From contig JH720319.1 in NCBI GenBank assembly GCA_000231825.2, positions 62,001 to 126,000 on the forward strand: a DNA stretch of 64,000 bases, read 5' to 3'. Position 1 is the first letter of the stretch; each line of letters starts with the position of its first letter. The position numbers and the translations under genes were made by a program. Below the pieces are notes generated by a model, which was not told the DNA's origin, made no database searches, and saw nothing but the letters and a program-made list of their open reading frames with translations. Below are positions 62,868 through 64,000 of the stretch, piece by piece. The stretch comes from Tetrahymena elliotti 4EA (lineage: Eukaryota > Ciliophora > Oligohymenophorea > Hymenostomatida > Tetrahymenidae).

Positions 62868-64000
62868 ATGACTACTGATGAAGCTCCAATTAAATGGACA
62901 GGATTTTGTGTAGACTCTTCTGCTATGTAAAGTCCAATTAACATTAACGGACCTTTTAGTTTTATGAGTAGGAATTTCCATTCAGCATTAAATCCATATT
63001 CAAAAAAATCAAGATTTATATTAATATTTTAAAATATTATTTTGATAATAGGTATGGATCTTGATATTGTTTTTAGGCAAATAGATAGTGGATAGACTTA
63101 TATTTAAAATGTTAACAATGAATTAGTTATAAAAGGAGATTTTGGTTATATTTCATAAGACTCTACTATATTTTCAAGTTATGAAATAGCCTTTAAAAGT
63201 CCTTCTGAACATTCAGTAATAATTTCAACTCTTCTTGTTTATTCTTTAGATTTGAACTTAAAATTATTTTTTTGGAGTCTATTTGTAAAATTAATTTATG
63301 ATAAAATAAATTAAGGTAGGAAATTCGCAAACATTCTTCCCTCTTGAAATGCAAGTTAAATTCGTATCAGCATCTCAATCAAAATTAAACATGGCATTCC
63401 TTTTTAGTTATGGAGAAGAAAGTGATTTTCTTAATAGACTTGGATTTAGTATAATACAAATTTACTCTTTTTTTGGATGAAAAATAAATATTCTTTAATG
63501 TATTAAATAAGGCAGAGGAGTTTTAAGAAACCTACAATAAAATTAGAATTTCGAAATACCTCAAGCATTTAATTTATAACATGTTCTACCATCGAAAAAT
63601 AGATTTTTTGTATATAAAGGTAATAACAATATATTTATGCTAGATATTTATAAGATTATATATTATTATCTTTTAATAGGTTCTGATACTATGCCTCCTT
63701 GCGAGCCTACTATTTGGTTGATTGGATATGATACTTTGAAACTTAATCAAGCCCAATTGAATGATTTCCCTGTATCTTTATCATATTAAGGTCGTGATAC
63801 ATAAAAAAAGAAACAAGACATATTTATTAACTTCAATATTGAAAAAGAAGAAGAGAAAAAAGAAGAATAAGAAAATTAATAAGAACAACTTGATGAATTG
63901 AATTCAATTGACTAGAATTTACATGATCAATATAATCAACAATAAGTTAATTTGCTAAATAAAATAAAAGATAGCTTTATATTATTAGGTGATGGTACTA
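62868..64000 (+). CDS. Alpha-carbonic-anhydrase-related protein lacking zinc ligands (partial)
   Basis: Four exons are visible; introns are 63216-63315, 63449-63511 and 63620-63679. The frame is open at the window edge after about 303 codons. The alpha-CA fold is recognisable in order: SSAMQSPINING (family RQSPINI), SGQTYIQNVNNELVIKGDFG, FKSPSEHS (plant/algal type HWHSPSEH), FFPLEMQVKFVS (family ..LELHLVH), LRNLQ..., RFFVYKGSDTMPPCEPTIWLI (family Y.y.GSLTTPPC.e.v.W.v). But the zinc-binding histidines are gone: HWH reads AFK and the third His reads Gln. The protein should not hydrate CO2 and resembles the acatalytic CA-related proteins VIII, X and XI. No signal peptide. After the fold the chain becomes acidic (EKEEEKKEEQENQQEQ), unusual for the family. 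Confidence 0.85.

Noticed and set aside
1..64000. Bacterial-type features (operons, ribosome-binding sites, CRISPR, insertion sequences), tRNA or rRNA genes and telomeric repeats
   Set aside because: None was seen. Intron structure and TAA/TAG-as-glutamine show nuclear ciliate DNA, and no GGGGTT-type repeat or cloverleaf was found.

Overview
The window is nuclear DNA of a ciliate, most like the macronuclear genome of Tetrahymena or a close oligohymenophorean relative. Three things show this. The DNA is very AT-rich. TAA and TAG sit in frame inside conserved protein domains where glutamine fits, and only TGA ends the genes. Genes are split by AT-rich GT...AG introns, mostly 49-120 bp with a few of 200-720 bp. 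Exon joins were worked out by hand, and for every gene called with confidence the spliced length is an exact multiple of three ending in TGA.

Layout, left to right: 37-2238 (+) adaptor-like protein with a tVHS/ENTH-type domain; 2863-6103 (-) protein with two cyclic-nucleotide-binding-like domains; 6898-8223 (+) internally repeated orphan whose 3' end is duplicated downstream; 10428-12437 (+) secreted patatin-like lipase with a 717-bp intron holding a coding-like block; 14162-15803 (+) coiled-coil protein; 16847-17452 (+) MBF1; 18980-21741 (+) large Q/N-rich protein; 23100-25440 (+) kynurenine-type aminotransferase; 29390-30737 (+) S49 peptidase homologue; 31513-34349 (-) coiled-coil protein with nine introns; 34425-35110 (-) weak small gene; 37078-38830 (-) orphan; 39801-40640 and 40788-41263 (+) mitochondrial bL28 and a second probably mitochondrial protein; 42496-45258 (+) acidic protein with four endosulfine-like FDSAD motifs; 46085-47686 (+) MAK/ICK-type pseudokinase; 48666-51175 (-) protein with seven SKSP motifs; 51709-52946 (-) isoprenylcysteine methyltransferase; 53685-58447 (+) 1,497-residue acidic protein with several SUMO-interaction-like motifs; 60003-60809 (+) acidic orphan; 61344-61928 (-) small three-exon gene; 62868 to the window edge (+) carbonic-anhydrase-related protein.

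There is no operon logic: genes are separately spaced single units, mostly 0.6-4 kb apart. Recognisable functions cover transcription co-activation (MBF1), amino-acid metabolism, mitochondrial translation, CaaX-protein maturation, lipid hydrolysis and membrane traffic. A recurring theme is enzyme folds that have lost catalytic residues: the kinase, the carbonic anhydrase and possibly the S49 peptidase. The best candidates for under-described biology are the four-motif endosulfine-like protein, the RCK pseudokinase, the zinc-ligand-free carbonic anhydrase, the multi-SIM-like protein and the coding-like block inside the lipase intron. No tRNA, rRNA, CRISPR array or intact transposon was seen.
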